DNA from: Clostridium pasteurianum
GTDB lineage: Bacteria > Bacillota > Clostridia > Clostridiales > Clostridiaceae
DNA: 64,000 nucleotides
Assembly (NCBI RefSeq): GCF_001705235.1
Contig: NZ_MCGV01000001.1
Location: 1,240,001-1,304,000 of the forward strand
Direction: 5' to 3'
This document shows, one piece after another, positions 17,312 to 31,400 of the stretch. Both the position numbers and the translations under genes were made by a program. Under the pieces are notes generated by a model. It was not told where the DNA came from. It made no database searches and was given only the letters and a program-made list of their open reading frames with translations. Numbering within the stretch: position 1 is the first letter of the stretch; each line of letters starts with the position of its first letter.

Positions 17312-19030
17312 CTAGTAAATTTCAATTCTATTTCTTCCCTTTTCCTTAGCAGAATATAACATTTTATCGGCTTTACCTACACATTCTCTTTTTTCATATC
17401 CTTTATTTTCATATACCCCGCCGCTTATTGTTACTTTAATATTTTCTTCTAAAAATAAATTTTCTACATCTTCCCTAATCTTCTCAGCTATTACAATAGC
17501 TTTTTCTTCTTTAGTATTAGGCAAAATCACAATAAACTCTTCTCCTCCATATCTTCCAGCACAATCTTCAATTCCCAAATCATTCCTTATTATATCACTT
17601 ATACAAACTAAAACCTTATCTCCTACTAAATGTCCGTAAGTATCATTAATAATTTTAAAATAATCTATATCAAACATAAGCACAGTAAATATTATGCCAT
17701 TGTCTATATAATTTCTTATAACCTCGTCTAACATCTCCTCAATATAATTTCTATTATATAACCCAGTAAGAGGATCCTTTATAGATTTTTCGTACATGAT
17801 TTTATTTTCAATTTTTAACTTTTCAGTTTTTATAATTTGGTTTGAATATTTAAATGTAAGTAGATACGTTTCTATAAGTGCAAACGCAAACATGTATATT
17901 TGAAAAATATATTTTCCATATATAATACCGTTATTTACAAGCATATCATTTATACATCCCAATATTAATATACTAAGTGCTAGAATCGAAATGACACTTT
18001 CTTTTACCTTTTTTATTACACACATTATCAAGAATACTAATATAGCACATATAATTATACCTGATATAATTTGACCTAAAATGGACAATCTATCATAAAA
18101 TGTATTATTGGTGATAATACAAATAAAGGCAAAGACAGCTGAAAATATTGTTGAAACATAAACTATTTTTTTAGGAAAATCATGAAATATCTCTCTTAAA
18201 AATAAAGCATATATGGGTATCCACAAATAATATGTTAACGCTGCCGTCTTACTCAATACTTCAAAAGGCATATTAGGAAATAAATGAATAACTATTCTCT
18301 CATTTAAAAATAGACATCTAAATTGTATAAATATACATAATATTGAAAAATATAATGATGATTTATCGCTTTTTACTTTTTTAGATATTAATAAAAACAT
18401 CAATTCTACAATTAGTAAACCACCAAATACTATTAAATCGATAGAACTATTTAGTATATATTCATTCATAATCTCATCTTTAAGACCAAATTTAATAGCT
18501 TTAATAGTAGGGAAAATTTCTCTATATGCTGATGTTTGAATAACTACATCTATGATACCATTTTGAGCTGTAAAATAATAATATTCTGGTAGATATATGG
18601 CCTTTTCGCTACTGAAATTTTCCCCGACCTTTCCAACTTGACCTTGAAGCACACCATTAACCCATACTTTTGAAGCCGAAAACATTTGGTCGATTCTAAT
18701 GCCATAAACCACATTGTCTTGTGCATATATTTTAAAATGCAACGTCATATACTTATTACTTTTTCCATTCAACCACTTTTTTAAATTTCCTGGTACTGTC
18801 AAATATTTATTTGATCTCTTATTTTTTAATTGTTCTGGAGTTAAAATACTATTGTAATATAGTTCCCATTGCCCCTGTAAGTTCACAACACCATTCTTAT
18901 TAAAATCATATTTCTTTAAGTTTATGCTTCCTTTATAAGCTGCAACATTATCATTTTTATTTGAGTATGATATAAAAAGCACACAGCAAACTAAAAAAAT
19001 CAGGCTAACTAACAACAAACGCTTTTTCAT
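17312..19030 (-). CDS. 7TMR-DISM diguanylate cyclase (GGDEF)
   Basis: The 572-residue protein combines an N-terminal membrane helix (about 4-22), an extracellular jelly-roll-like domain (about 35-180, with LQGQWELYYN and VPGNLKKWLNG, as in beta-galactosidase-like sensor modules), seven membrane helices (about 195-390) and a C-terminal GGDEF domain (about 410-572). The GGDEF part has DPLTGLYNRNYIEE, FDIDYFKIINDTYGH and an intact active-site motif GGEEF (near 493), so it should make cyclic di-GMP from GTP. An RxxD inhibitory site five residues before GGEEF is not present (the preceding sequence is EDCAGRY). The extracellular domain probably binds a carbohydrate, which would link plant sugars to surface attachment. 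Start ATG 19030 lies 9 nt after GAGGTG. Confidence 0.9.
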   Translation of the reverse strand: MKKRLLLVSLIFLVCCVLFISYSNKNDNVAAYKGSINLKKYDFNKNGVVNLQGQWELYYNSILTPEQLKNKRSNKYLTVPGNLKKWLNGKSNKYMTLHFKIYAQDNVVYGIRIDQMFSASKVWVNGVLQGQVGKVGENFSSEKAIYLPEYYYFTAQNGIIDVVIQTSAYREIFPTIKAIKFGLKDEIMNEYILNSSIDLIVFGGLLIVELMFLLISKKVKSDKSSLYFSILCIFIQFRCLFLNERIVIHLFPNMPFEVLSKTAALTYYLWIPIYALFLREIFHDFPKKIVYVSTIFSAVFAFICIITNNTFYDRLSILGQIISGIIICAILVFLIMCVIKKVKESVISILALSILILGCINDMLVNNGIIYGKYIFQIYMFAFALIETYLLTFKYSNQIIKTEKLKIENKIMYEKSIKDPLTGLYNRNYIEEMLDEVIRNYIDNGIIFTVLMFDIDYFKIINDTYGHLVGDKVLVCISDIIRNDLGIEDCAGRYGGEEFIVILPNTKEEKAIVIAEKIREDVENLFLEENIKVTISGGVYENKGYEKRECVGKADKMLYSAKEKGRNRIEIY

Positions 19031-19226
19031 ATAAAGCTGCACCTCACAATAATAATAAATAATAATATACTAAAATAGTATATTATTATTTAAGAAATAT
19101 CAATAAAATATATATAAATTATTTTTAATAACTTTATACTATAAAAAAGGTTTTAAATTAAATGTACTGTACCATAAAACATTCCTGTAAAATACGAACT
19201 GCCGACAGTAAAAGCATTGCAGCGAA

Positions 19227-19277
19227 CAAAAAAGACAGTACCCAATATGAATTTCTTCATATTAAGGAACTGCCTTC
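19227..19277 (-). terminator. Terminator of the giant GLUG/FN3 gene
   Basis: On the minus strand GAAGGCAGTTCC/TTAATATGAA pairs across a GAAA loop with TTCATATT/GGGTACTGTC and is followed by TTTTTTG. It lies about 20 nt after the giant gene's stop codon and separates it from the diguanylate cyclase gene. Confidence 0.85.
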
Positions 19278-19296
19278 TTTAATTATTTTCTAATTT

Positions 19297-19480
19297 TTAT
19301 TTACTTGAGTTGGCTTTCATAACAGCATATACACAATTCTTATCTTGTGCATCTACAATTCCATCTCCATTTACATCAGGTTTATATTTTCCCCATTGGT
19401 CAGAAGTTTTTCCTATACAATTTTTTACTGCGATATAATCTTGCATGTCAACTTTTCCATCTCCATTTACATCGCAATTT
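19297..19480 (-). other. Type I dockerin domain of the giant protein
   Basis: The last ~60 residues hold two EF-hand-like calcium loops, DVNGDGKVDMQD and DVNGDGIVDAQD, each followed by a helix, 35 residues apart. All Ca-ligand positions (Asp/Asn/Asp/Asp) are kept. In clostridial cellulosomes such a module binds type I cohesins of a scaffoldin. Confidence 0.92.
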
Positions 19481-22400
19481 ACGGTATTAAATGTCTGTCC
19501 AGAATATGTTGCATTGTAACTTTGTCCATCCATATTCCAAACGCTTCCACCTAATATATTTATATCTCCTTTTCCAATATTTGTTTTAGCCTTAAATGTT
19601 AACTTTATAATTTTATTATCACCATTTAGAGCTTTATCTCCTGCATTTTCTCCATCTATTGTGATTTTACCTGCATTAGACGCATCCACAGAATCTATAG
19701 TAAATAAACCTGTATCTGCCGATTCTGCTTTAACATAATCAAATAAATTTGAATCATATTTTACAGTTAAGCCCTGTATAATAGATATGTCTATTGCATT
19801 TTTAAATCCAATAGTTACTGTAAATGTATCTCCTGCATTTACTATATTATTATTATCTACATTTATTATATTATCAGTTTCAACATCCATAATAGGAGCT
19901 GGCATTACCTTTGCACTAATTGCATCACTCCACTCACCTACTGCACTGGATATTTTTGCCCTTACTCTAAAGCTATAGCTTGTATTAGCATCTAATCCCT
20001 CTGCTGTATAACTTGTGTTATTGCCGGCATCTATTACCTTTCCATTTACTTCTATATCATATCCTGTTACATCATTTACTGCATTCCATGTAACTTTTAT
20101 TGATGTATAAGTTGAAGTGCTTGATACACCACTTACCTTATCAATAGGCAATGTAGCTTTAGTAATTACATCACTCCAGTCACCTGTTGTATCAGAGCAT
20201 TTTGCTCTTACTCTAAATGTATGACTTGAGTTTACATCTAAACCATCTGCTGTATAACTTGTACCGCTAATATCATTTATTTGTTTTCCATCTAACTCTA
20301 CATCATATCCTGTTGCTCCTGCAACTGCATTCCAACTGTAGTTTATTGATGTATGTGTTGCTGCTGTCTGTACGTCATTTGATGATATTACTGCTAAAGT
20401 TGTTTTAGTTAAAGTGTCACTCCAGTCAGCCATATTATCAGCAGATTTTGCTCTTACTCTAAATGTGTGTTTTGTTCCCGCATCTAATCCTACTGCTGTA
20501 TAACTTGTGTTATTTCCATTACCTATTACTTTTCCATCTATTTCTACATCATAACCTGCTGCTCCTACGACTGCATTCCAACTGTAGTTTATTGATGATG
20601 CGCTTACTGAAGTTGTTATACCTGTTGATGGTATTACCGCTAGTATAGTCTTAGATACTTTATCGCTCCACTCTCCTTTTGTATCTATTGTCTTTGCTCT
20701 TACTCTAAATTCATGAGTTGTTCCTGCTTGAAGTCCATCTACTTCATAACTTGTATTACTACTATTGTCTATAGGTTTTCCATCAAATTCTACATCATAT
20801 CCTGTTGCTCCTGTTACTGCTTTCCAACTATATTTTATTGATGTTGCACCTACTGAAGTTGTTATATCATCTGTAGATATTACTCCTAATGTTGTCTTAG
20901 ATACTTCGTCGCTCCAGTCTGCTGTTGTATCTGCTGTCTTTGCTCTTACCATAAACTTATGAGTTGTTCCTGCTTGAAGTCCATCTGCTTCGTAACTTGT
21001 ACCAGTAATTCCGGTTACTACATTTCCATCAAATTCCACATCATAACTTACTGCTCCAGTTACTACTTCCCATGTTAATTTTATTGAACTGTCTGTTACT
21101 GATGCCTGTATCTTATCTGATGGTACCTTTTCTAAGGTTGTCTTAGTTATTACGTCGCTCCAATCTCCTTCTCCTTTTGCTGTCTTTGCTCTTACTCTAA
21201 ATTTATGAGTTGTTCCTGCTTCAAAATTTACAGCTTCATATGATGTAACATCTTTAACGTCTACAACATTTCCGTCTATTTCTACATCATAACCTTCTGC
21301 TCCTTTTGCCACATCCCAGCTAAGTTTTACGCTAGTTCCTGTTACAGATGTTGTTATACCACTTACAGGTATTACCCCTAAAGTTGTTTTCGTTATAGTG
21401 CTGCTCCATTCTCCTGTTGTATCAGAAGATTTTGCTCTTACCCTATAAGTATGAGTTATTCCTGCATCTAATCCATCTGATTCGTATACTGTACTTGTTC
21501 CATTGTCTATTGTCTTTCCGTCTACTTCTACATCGTAACCTGATGCTCCATTTACTGGTGTCCATGATAATTTTACTGAACTATCTGTTGATGAAGCTGT
21601 TACATTGCCTATTACTGCCAAAGTTGTTCTTGTTACAATTTCACTCCAGTCAGCTGTTCCCTTATCTGTCTTTGCTCTTACTCTAAATTTATGAGTTGTT
21701 CCAGCTTGAAGATTTATAGCTTCATATGATGCAGCATTTCCAGCATCTACTGTACTTCCATCTATTTCCACATCATAGCCTACTGCTCCATTAACTGGTG
21801 CCCATGTAAGTTTTACCGTAGTATCTGTTACAACTGTTGTTATACCGCTTACAGGTATAACACTTAATTCAGTTTTTACTATTGGTTCACTCCATTGTCC
21901 TGTTGTATCAACAGATTTTGCTCTTACTCTGCAAGTATAAGTTACACCTGCAATTAAATTTTTTGCTTCATAACTTGTACTGTTAGCATTATCTATAATC
22001 TGTCCATTTATTTCTACATCATAACCAGCTGCTCCTTCTACAGGTGCCCACGATAATTTTATGCCAGTATCGGTATTTACTAAGGTTATACCATCCTTTG
22101 GTATCATACCTATTGGTGTCCTGGTTATAAACTGACTCCAATCTCCTGCTGCCTTAGCTGTCTTTGCTCTTACTCTAAATTTATGAGCTACTCCTGCCTC
22201 TAGGCCTGCTGCTTCATATGATGTATTACTACCAGCATCCATAACTTTTCCATCTACTTCTACTTCGTAGCCCGTTGCTCCATCTACTGCAGCCCATGTA
22301 AGTTTAACTGTATTATCTGTTACAGCTGTTGTTATGCCACCTACTGGTATAACATTTAATGTAGTCTTTACAATTGGATCACTCCATTCTCCTGTTGTAT

Positions 22401-25400
22401 CAGAAGATTTCGCCCTTACTCTATACGTATGAGTTACTCCTGCAGTTAATCCAGTTGCTTCATATACTGTACTGTTGCCATTATCTATTGTTACTCCATC
22501 TACTTCTACATCGTAGCCTGCTGCGCCTTTTACTGCATCCCAAGTAAGTTTTACTGAAGATGCTGTTACATTTGATATAACTTTATCTGATGGTATTACT
22601 GCTAATGTAGTTCTTGTTATTATGTCACTCCAATCGCCTGAACCATTACCTACTTTTGCTCTTACTCTAAATTTATGAACTGTTCCTTCTTCAAGTCCTA
22701 CAGCTTCATATGATGTACTGCTGCCAGCATCTACTACTTTGCCATCTACTTCTACATCATATCCTACTGCTCCTGTTATTGCAGCCCAAGTAAGTTTTAC
22801 ACTAGTTCCTGCTACTGATGTTGTTACATTACTTACTGGTATTTGAGATAATGTTGCCTTTACAATTGTGTCACTCCATATACCTGTCGTATCAGAAGAT
22901 TTTGCTCTTACTCTATAAGTGTGTACTGTTCCTGTTGCAAGTCCTGTAGCTTCATATACTGTACTGTTTCCATTGTCAATTGTTACTCCATCTACTTCTA
23001 CATCATATCCTGTTGCATTACTAACTGCATCCCAAGTAAGCTTTATTGAGGTATCTGTTGCTGTTACTGTAATTTTATCTGCTGGCACTACAAATAATGT
23101 TGTTTTTGCTATGACTTCACTCCAATTACTTACAGTATCTGAAGTTTTTCCTCTTACTCTAAATTTGTGTACAGTTCCTGGCTTAAGTCCATCTAATTCG
23201 TAATAAGTTTTATCACCATTATCTATTACTGCTGTACCATCTATCTCAACATCATAACCTGTTGCTCCCTTTACTGCAGTCCAGTCTAATCTTATTGAAG
23301 TATCCGTAACAGTTGTCTTTACACTTCCCATAGATATTTGTGCTAAAGTTGTCTTTACTATTGCTGTGCTCCAATCTCCTGCACCATTTCCAACTTTGGC
23401 TCTTATTCTAAATGTATGAGAAGTTCCAGCTTCAAAGCCACTCCCTGTATAAGAAGTGCTATTACCATTATCTACTGGATTTCCATCTACTTCTACATCA
23501 TAACCTGTTGCTCCGTCTATTGCCTTCCATGTGAGTTTTACAGTTGATTCTGTAACATTTGCTGTTATATCACTTAATGATGGTGAAGATAAAGTTACTT
23601 TATTTATAGGTGCACTCCATTCTCCTATCCCTTCATCTGCTTTTGCTCTTATCCTGAATACATGATTTGTACCTACTGTTAACCCATCCACTTCATAACT
23701 TGTGTTATTTCCAGCATCTATTACATTGCCATCTACTTCTATATCATAACCTGCTGCGCCTGTTACTGCACCCCAAGTTAATTTTACTGATGTACCTGTT
23801 GCTATTGCTGTTACACCACTTGCTGATACTGAATCTAAAGTAGTTTCCTTTACAGTTTCGCTCCAGTCACCTATGCCAGTATCAGTCTTACCTCTTATTC
23901 TATAAGTGTGAGTTACTCCTGCTTTAAGTCCTGTAGCTTCATATACTGTACCATCACCATTATCTATTACCTTGCCATCTACTTCTACATCATAGCCTGT
24001 TGCTCCATTTAATGCCTTCCAGCTTAATTTTATTGTAGAATCTGTTACAACTGCTGTAATATCATTTTCTGTTAGTACAGCTATTGTCGTTTTGTGTATT
24101 AAGTCACTCCATTCTCCAAATCCATCTTTTGTCTTTGGTCTTATTCTATAAGAATGAGTTATTCCAGGCTTAAGTCCTGTAGCTTCATACACTGTACTTC
24201 TTCCATTATCTACTGTTTGACCATCTACTTCTACATCATAACCTGTTGCTCCATCTACTGGTTGCCATTCAAGTTTTACTGATGTATCTGTAACTGAAGA
24301 TGCTACATCATTTGCTGGTATTACTGAGAGTGTTGTCTTTTTAATTTCATCACTCCAGTTTCCTATTGTATCTGAAGTTTTTGGTCTTATTCTATAAGTG
24401 TGAGTTACTCCTACATCTAGACCTGTTGCTACATATACTGTACTGTTTCCGTTGTCTATTGTCTTTCCATCTACCTCTACATCATAGCCCGATGCACCTG
24501 TTACTGCACTCCAAGTTAATTTAACTGATGTGCCTGTAACTTCTGATACTACACCGCTGCTAGGTATTGTAGCTAAAGTTGTTTTATTGATATTTTCACT
24601 CCAGTCAGCTGAACCACTTTTTACTTTTGCTCTTATTCTAAATACATGAGTTACTCCAGTACTTAGACCTGATGCTGTATATGCTGTGTTATTTCCATTA
24701 TCTACTTGTTTTCCATCTACTTCTACATCATAACCTGTTGCTCCAGCTACTGGTTTCCATGTAAGTTTTACTGTAGAATCAGTTATTTCTGCTGTTACAT
24801 CATTTGATGTTATTACATCTAAAGTAGTCTTCGTTATTACGTCACTAAAGTTTCCAATAGTATCAGAAGTTTTTGGTCTTATTCTATAAGTATGTGTTAC
24901 TCCATTAACAAGACCTGTAGCTTCATATACTGTACTATTTCCATTGTCTACTATTTTTCCATCTACTTCTACATCATAACCTGTCGCACCAGCTACGGCA
25001 TTCCAGCTTAATTTTACTGACGTTCCTGTTGAAACTGATGTTACACCACTTGTAGGTATTACTGACAAAATAGTTTTTGTTACTATTTCACTCCAATCGC
25101 CTGCTCCATCCACTGTCTTTGGTCTTATTCTAATACTATAAACTGAACCAGCTTGAAGATTTAATGCAGAATAACTTGTATTGTTACCATTATCTATTGT
25201 CTGTCCATTTATTTCTACATCATAGCCTGTTGCCCCTGCTACTGGTGTCCAGCTTAAATTTATTGTAGAATCTGTAGCTTCTGCTGTAATACTATTTTTA
25301 CTTATTGGAGATAATATAATTTTACTTATTGGATTACTCCATTCACCTACTCCATTATCTGTTTTCGGTCTAACCCTATAAGTGTGTTTTGTTCCCGGTT

Positions 25401-28400
25401 TTATATCCTCTGCTGTATAAGTCGTATTACTTCCATTGTCTACTATTGTTCCATCTACCTCTACATCATAACCTGTTGCTCCATTTACCGGATTCCAGCT
25501 TAATTTTATTGATGTTCCTGTTACTTCTGCTGTTACGCTGGTAGGTAGTAACGGAGATAATGTTGTTTTAACAATTGGATCACTAAAGCTTCCTACTGTA
25601 TCTGCATTTTTGGCTCTTATTCTATACGTATGTGTTACTCCAGTAGCAAGTCCAGTCACTACATAGCTTGTACTACTTCCATTGTCTATTACATTGCCAT
25701 CTACCTCTACATCATAACCTGTTGCCCCTGTTACTGCTGCCCAAGTTATTTTTATAGTAGTATCAGTTGCTTTTGCCGTTATACTATTCTTATCTATAGC
25801 ACCTATCGTAGTTTTAGTTATTATGTCACTAAATTTTCCTTCTCCATTTGCACATTTAGCTCGTACTCTAAATTTATAAGTTGTGCCTGCTGGCAAATCT
25901 TTTAATTCATAGCTTGTATTATTACCATTATCGATGATGTTTCCATTTACCTCTACATCATAACCTGTTGCTCCCGTTACTGCATTCCAGCTTAACTTTA
26001 TTGATGTTCCTGTTACTTCTGTTGTTATATTAACAGGAGATAATGTAGCTAATATAGTTTTAGTAATTGTTCCGCTGAAACTTCCTATTGTATCCGCATT
26101 TTTTGCCCTGATTCTATAGGTATGTGTTGTTCCAGTTTCTAGCTTTTCTGCAGTATATACCGTACTGCTTCCATTATCTATAGTATTTCCATCTACTTCT
26201 ACTTCATAACCAGTTGCTCCTGCTACTGCATTCCAGCTTAATTTTATCGATGTATCTGTTACTTCTGTTGTTACACCATTAACATCTATTACGCCTATTG
26301 CAGTTTTAATTATTGAATCACTGAAATTTCCTAGTGTATCTGCTGTCTTTGGTCTTATTCTATACACATGAGTTGTTCCTGGTATTAATTGTAGTGATGT
26401 ATAACTTGTATTGTTTCCATTATCTATTATTGTGCCATCTACTTCTACATCATAGCCCGTTGCACCAGTTATTGCATTCCAACTTAATTTTATTGATGTT
26501 CCCGTTACTTCTGCTGTTACACCACTAGTTGGAATTACACCTAATGTTGTCTTAACAACTGATGAGCTCCAATCGCCTGTTCCATCTAAAGTTATTACCC
26601 TTACTCTATAAGTATGAGTTGTTCCTGGTTGTAGATCATTTGATGTATAACTTGTACTGTTTCCATTATCTATTACTTTTCCATCTACTTCTACTTCATA
26701 TTTAACAGCTCCACCTACTGCATCCCAATTAAGAGTTATTGATGTTCCTGCTGTACTTGATTTTATATTTACTACTTCTCCTAGTGTTTGTTTACTTACT
26801 AATGTACTCCAATCACCAATTCCATATGAATTTTTTGCTCTTACTCTGTAAGTATTAGCTGTTCCTGGTGCTAATCCATCAACTTCATAACTTGTGTTGT
26901 TTCCATTATCTATTGTTTTTCCATCTATTTCTATATCATAACCTACTGCGCCATCAACTTTGTCCCATGATATATTCATTGATGTACTTGTAACTTTTGA
27001 TGTTATATTACCCATATTACCTGGAGTAATTACTGTAATTAAGTTTGTCCATGCTCCAACTCCACTTTGTGTTCTAAGCCTTACTCTATAAGTATGTGTT
27101 GAGCCTGCTGCTAATCCTGTTGATGTATAACTTATATCAGTACCGTTATCTATTATTTTTCCATCTACTTCTATATCGTAGCCTACTACACCTCTAATTG
27201 GTCCCCACTGTACTTTTATAGTTGTACCTGTTACATCTATAACCTTAAATCCATCAGGAACTTTAGTTTGATCCTTTGAATTAGGGAATATTGGTATTGA
27301 TAATTTTCTAAGGTACGGATAAGCTTTATCAATTGCCCATGTAAATACAAATTCCCAATCTAAGAAAGTATTCTTATTAAATAAATCATTTGTAGCTTTT
27401 GCTTCATCTGTAGGTGTTTTTATTCCTGAGGCTGTGCTATCAAAATAACTTCTAGTAATTGTTGCTCCTCCTGCAGAAATTCCACCTAAATTTGAACCTG
27501 CATCTACTACTTTTCCTGCTGAATAACAAGTTTTTATAGTTGTAGCTCCATTACCAGTTCCATGTATTCCTCCTATATAGTCGGTTCCACTTACATCTCC
27601 TAAATTAAAGCTATCTTGAATTGTACTTGAATCAGAATATCCAACAAGTCCTCCTATGTTTTTAACACCTTTTATAGTTCCTGTTGAATAGCATTGAGAA
27701 ACTTGTCCATTTAAATAGCCTGTAAGCCCTCCTACATTATTAGCTGAATTTGAAGTTACATTTCCATTACTATACGAACCTGTTATATTTCCTTTAATGC
27801 TTCCTGCAAGTCCTCCTACGTAATTTCCATCAGAACTTACATCTCCCTCAGTGTAGCAATTTGTTATATTTCCATTACTGAGACTTCCTATAAGTCCTCC
27901 AACATAATCCTTCGTGCCAATTACTCTTGCAGTTGAAGATGAGTTACTTATATTAAGCCCGGATGCTGCTCCTACTAAGCTTCCTACATAACCTCCACCT
28001 TCTATGTTTCCATCAATAACAATACAATTATCGATAACACTTTTTCCTGAAACATTGGCTGCTAAAGCACCTACATAGTCTCCAGCTAAAATGTTTGTAT
28101 TTTTCATAACAACATTCTTTATTTCTGCTGAACCACCAACATATCCAAAAAATCCACATGCATCTGTGTTACCTTTATTCATAGAAAGATTTTTTATTGA
28201 ATATCCGTCTCCGTCAAAACTTCCTGTAAATTGCGCATTGCTATTTCCTATTGGTGTCCAATCTACTCCTGAAAGATCAATATCATTTCCAAGCTTGTAA
28301 TGTGCTGTCAAATCATATTTCATATTTTCAAGCTGCTCTACCGTAGTTATAATATAAGGATCTTCTGCTGTTCCTTTTCCTTTTGCAGCATTTTTATCTG

Positions 28401-31400
28401 TTACCGTTACACAATCCGGTTTATTTATAGTCTTTAAATAAGGATAAGATTTTCCTTCATCTATACCCCAAGTATTTATGAACTCCCAGTTTTGAAATGT
28501 ATCTTTTGATTCCATTTCATTGGTTAATTTACTTGCATCATTACCATTTTGTGGAATATAGCCACTTGCCATTCCATCATAATAACTTTTGACAACTGTA
28601 CTTCCATTTCCTTCTATTCCACCTACATAACTTCCTGATGCAGTTATTTTACCAGTTGAATAACAATATTGTATTGTTCCACTTCCATTTCCTTGCAATC
28701 CACCTACACATGAATGTCCACTAACAGAAGACATACTAAAACTATTTTGGATTGTAGTGGAAGGAGAATATCCTGTAAGTCCTCCAACATCATCAACTAA
28801 TGCTGTTACACTTCCAGTTGTATAACACTGATCAATTGTACCAGAAGACATATAACCTACCAGTCCACCAACATATGATCCCTTTGATTTATCACTATTT
28901 CCTTTTGCATTGACGTCATTAGTTGTATAACATCTTGTTATAGTACCTGAAAAACTTCCTACCAAACCTCCAATGTCATTTCCATTTTTTGATATTACAT
29001 TACCAGTAGCATAACAATTTGATATTATACTTCCAGTTCCATCAATTTGTCCAACAATACCGCCTACGTTATCACCATTTACTGTTTTACCACTTGGATC
29101 AACTTCATCAGTTATATTTACCTTTACTGAAGAATTTGAGTTAGTTATAGTAAGGCTATTTCCGTATCCTACTAAACCTCCAGTAGATCCATAAGCTGTA
29201 ATTATTCCATCAGCTGAACAGTTATCAATTACACTTTTACTTGTATCTGAATTTAAAACATATCCTGCCAATGCTCCTGTATAGTTTCTTCCAATTATAT
29301 TAACGTTTTTAAGTTTTAGATTTATTATCTTTCCACCAGTTACATATCCAAATAGTCCAGTTGCACTATTTTCATTTTGCAATCTGTTCATAGAAAGATT
29401 TTCTATAGAGTATCCATTTCCATCTAAAGTTCCTGTAAATGCTACATTACTGTTAATCCCTATTGGTGTCCAATTTATTCCCTTAAGGTCTATATCATTT
29501 CCAAGTTTGTAGTATGCTCCAGGATCACATTGTATATTTTCAAGTTGCTCTACTGTTTTTATAATATATGGATCGCTAGCCGTTCCTTTACCTCCTGCAA
29601 CTTCTCCTGTAGGAAGTCCTTTAGCTACTCCATCTGGTTTAGCTAGAACTTTTAGATAAGGATATGAACTTCCTTCATCTATTGCCCATATATTTATAAA
29701 TTCCCACTTTAAGAAATTACTCTTCTGTTTCATTGATGATGTTATTCTACTTATGTCATTAGCATTTTGTGGCATATACCCACTTGATATTCCATCATAA
29801 TAACTGTTGTCTATTGTTCCACCTGCTCCTGTTATTCCACCTACATATTTTCCTGATGCAGTTATTTTACCCGATGAATAACAATGTGATATATTTTCAG
29901 TTGTATTTTTGTATCCCAGCAAACCGCCTACATATGAAGCTCCACTAACTGGCGCCAAACTAAAACTATCGCAAACTTTACCTGAATTCATATATCCGAT
30001 AAGTCCGCCTACAAAATTTGATGTTGATGTTACACTTCCTGCCGCATAGCACTCACTAATACTTCCATTAATATATCCAGCAAGTCCTCCTGCGTTTTTA
30101 CCATTTGAATTAACATTATTAGTTGTATAACATTGTGTTATGTTGCCGTTAATATATCCAACAAGTCCTCCTGTTGAGTTTCCAGTTTTAGATGTTATAT
30201 CTCCAGTTGCATATGAATTTGTAATATCTCCTGTAATACCACCTGCAATACCACCTACATTATCACCATTGATGCCATCGCCATTTACTATTGTCATTTT
30301 AACTGAGGAACCTGAGTTATTTATATTTATTTTGCTTCCATCGCCAGATGTTCCTCCAACTAATCCACCGCTATTACCATAAGCCGTAATTATTCCGCTA
30401 GAATAACAATTATCAATTGTACTTACTCCCATTGCATTTCCTACTAATGCTCCGGTATAATTACCACTTGTTATGTTTACATTCTCTAATTTTAGATTTT
30501 TTATAGTTGCTCCACTTATATAACCAAATAACCCAATTCCACTTACACCCAATTTCTTTATGCTAAGATTTTTTATTGAATGTCCATTTCCATCAAATAC
30601 CCCTGTAAATGGAACCGTACTATTAACCCCTACAGGTTCCCAATCGATGCCCTGTAAATCTATGTCATTTGCCAATTTATAATATGCTCCAAGATCATTT
30701 TTCATATTTTGAAGCTGCTGTGCGGTACTTATAATATAAGGATCATTTGCTGTCCCCTTTCCGCCTGCAACCTCTCCTGTAGGAAGTCCTTCTGTTACTC
30801 CACTAGGCTTAGTTACACCTATTAGATAAGGATAGGACATTCCTTCATCTATTGCCCAAATATTTATGAATTCCCAGTTTACAAACGTACCCTGTTCCTT
30901 CATTGCTGTAGTTAGTCTCGCTACATCAGGTGGATTTTCGGGTGAATACTCACTTGATATTGAATCATAATAACTATTCGTTATAATCGTTGGTGTACCT
31001 GATAATCCACCTAAATTACCTGATGATACTACTTTACCTGCAGAATAACAATTTTTTATTGTAGCATCCCCATACCAATATTCAGTTACCCAAGAGTAAT
31101 TATAATCATATCCATGATCACCAACAGTATTTGTACTACCTTCATCGAAACCCTGTATTCCACCTACGTAATTTCTTCCTTGAACTAATTTTAAATTAAA
31201 ACAATTCTCTATACTATTAAGTGTACTTATGTTATAAGCTGCATAGGAATATCCAACTAATCCCCCAACATTATCTAATGATGCTATAACTACACCTACT
31301 GCATATGATTGATATACATGCCCATGTAACCATCCTGCTAGTCCTCCTACATAACTTCCTTGAGATTTTACATTATTATCAACATAACTTTTTGTTATAT

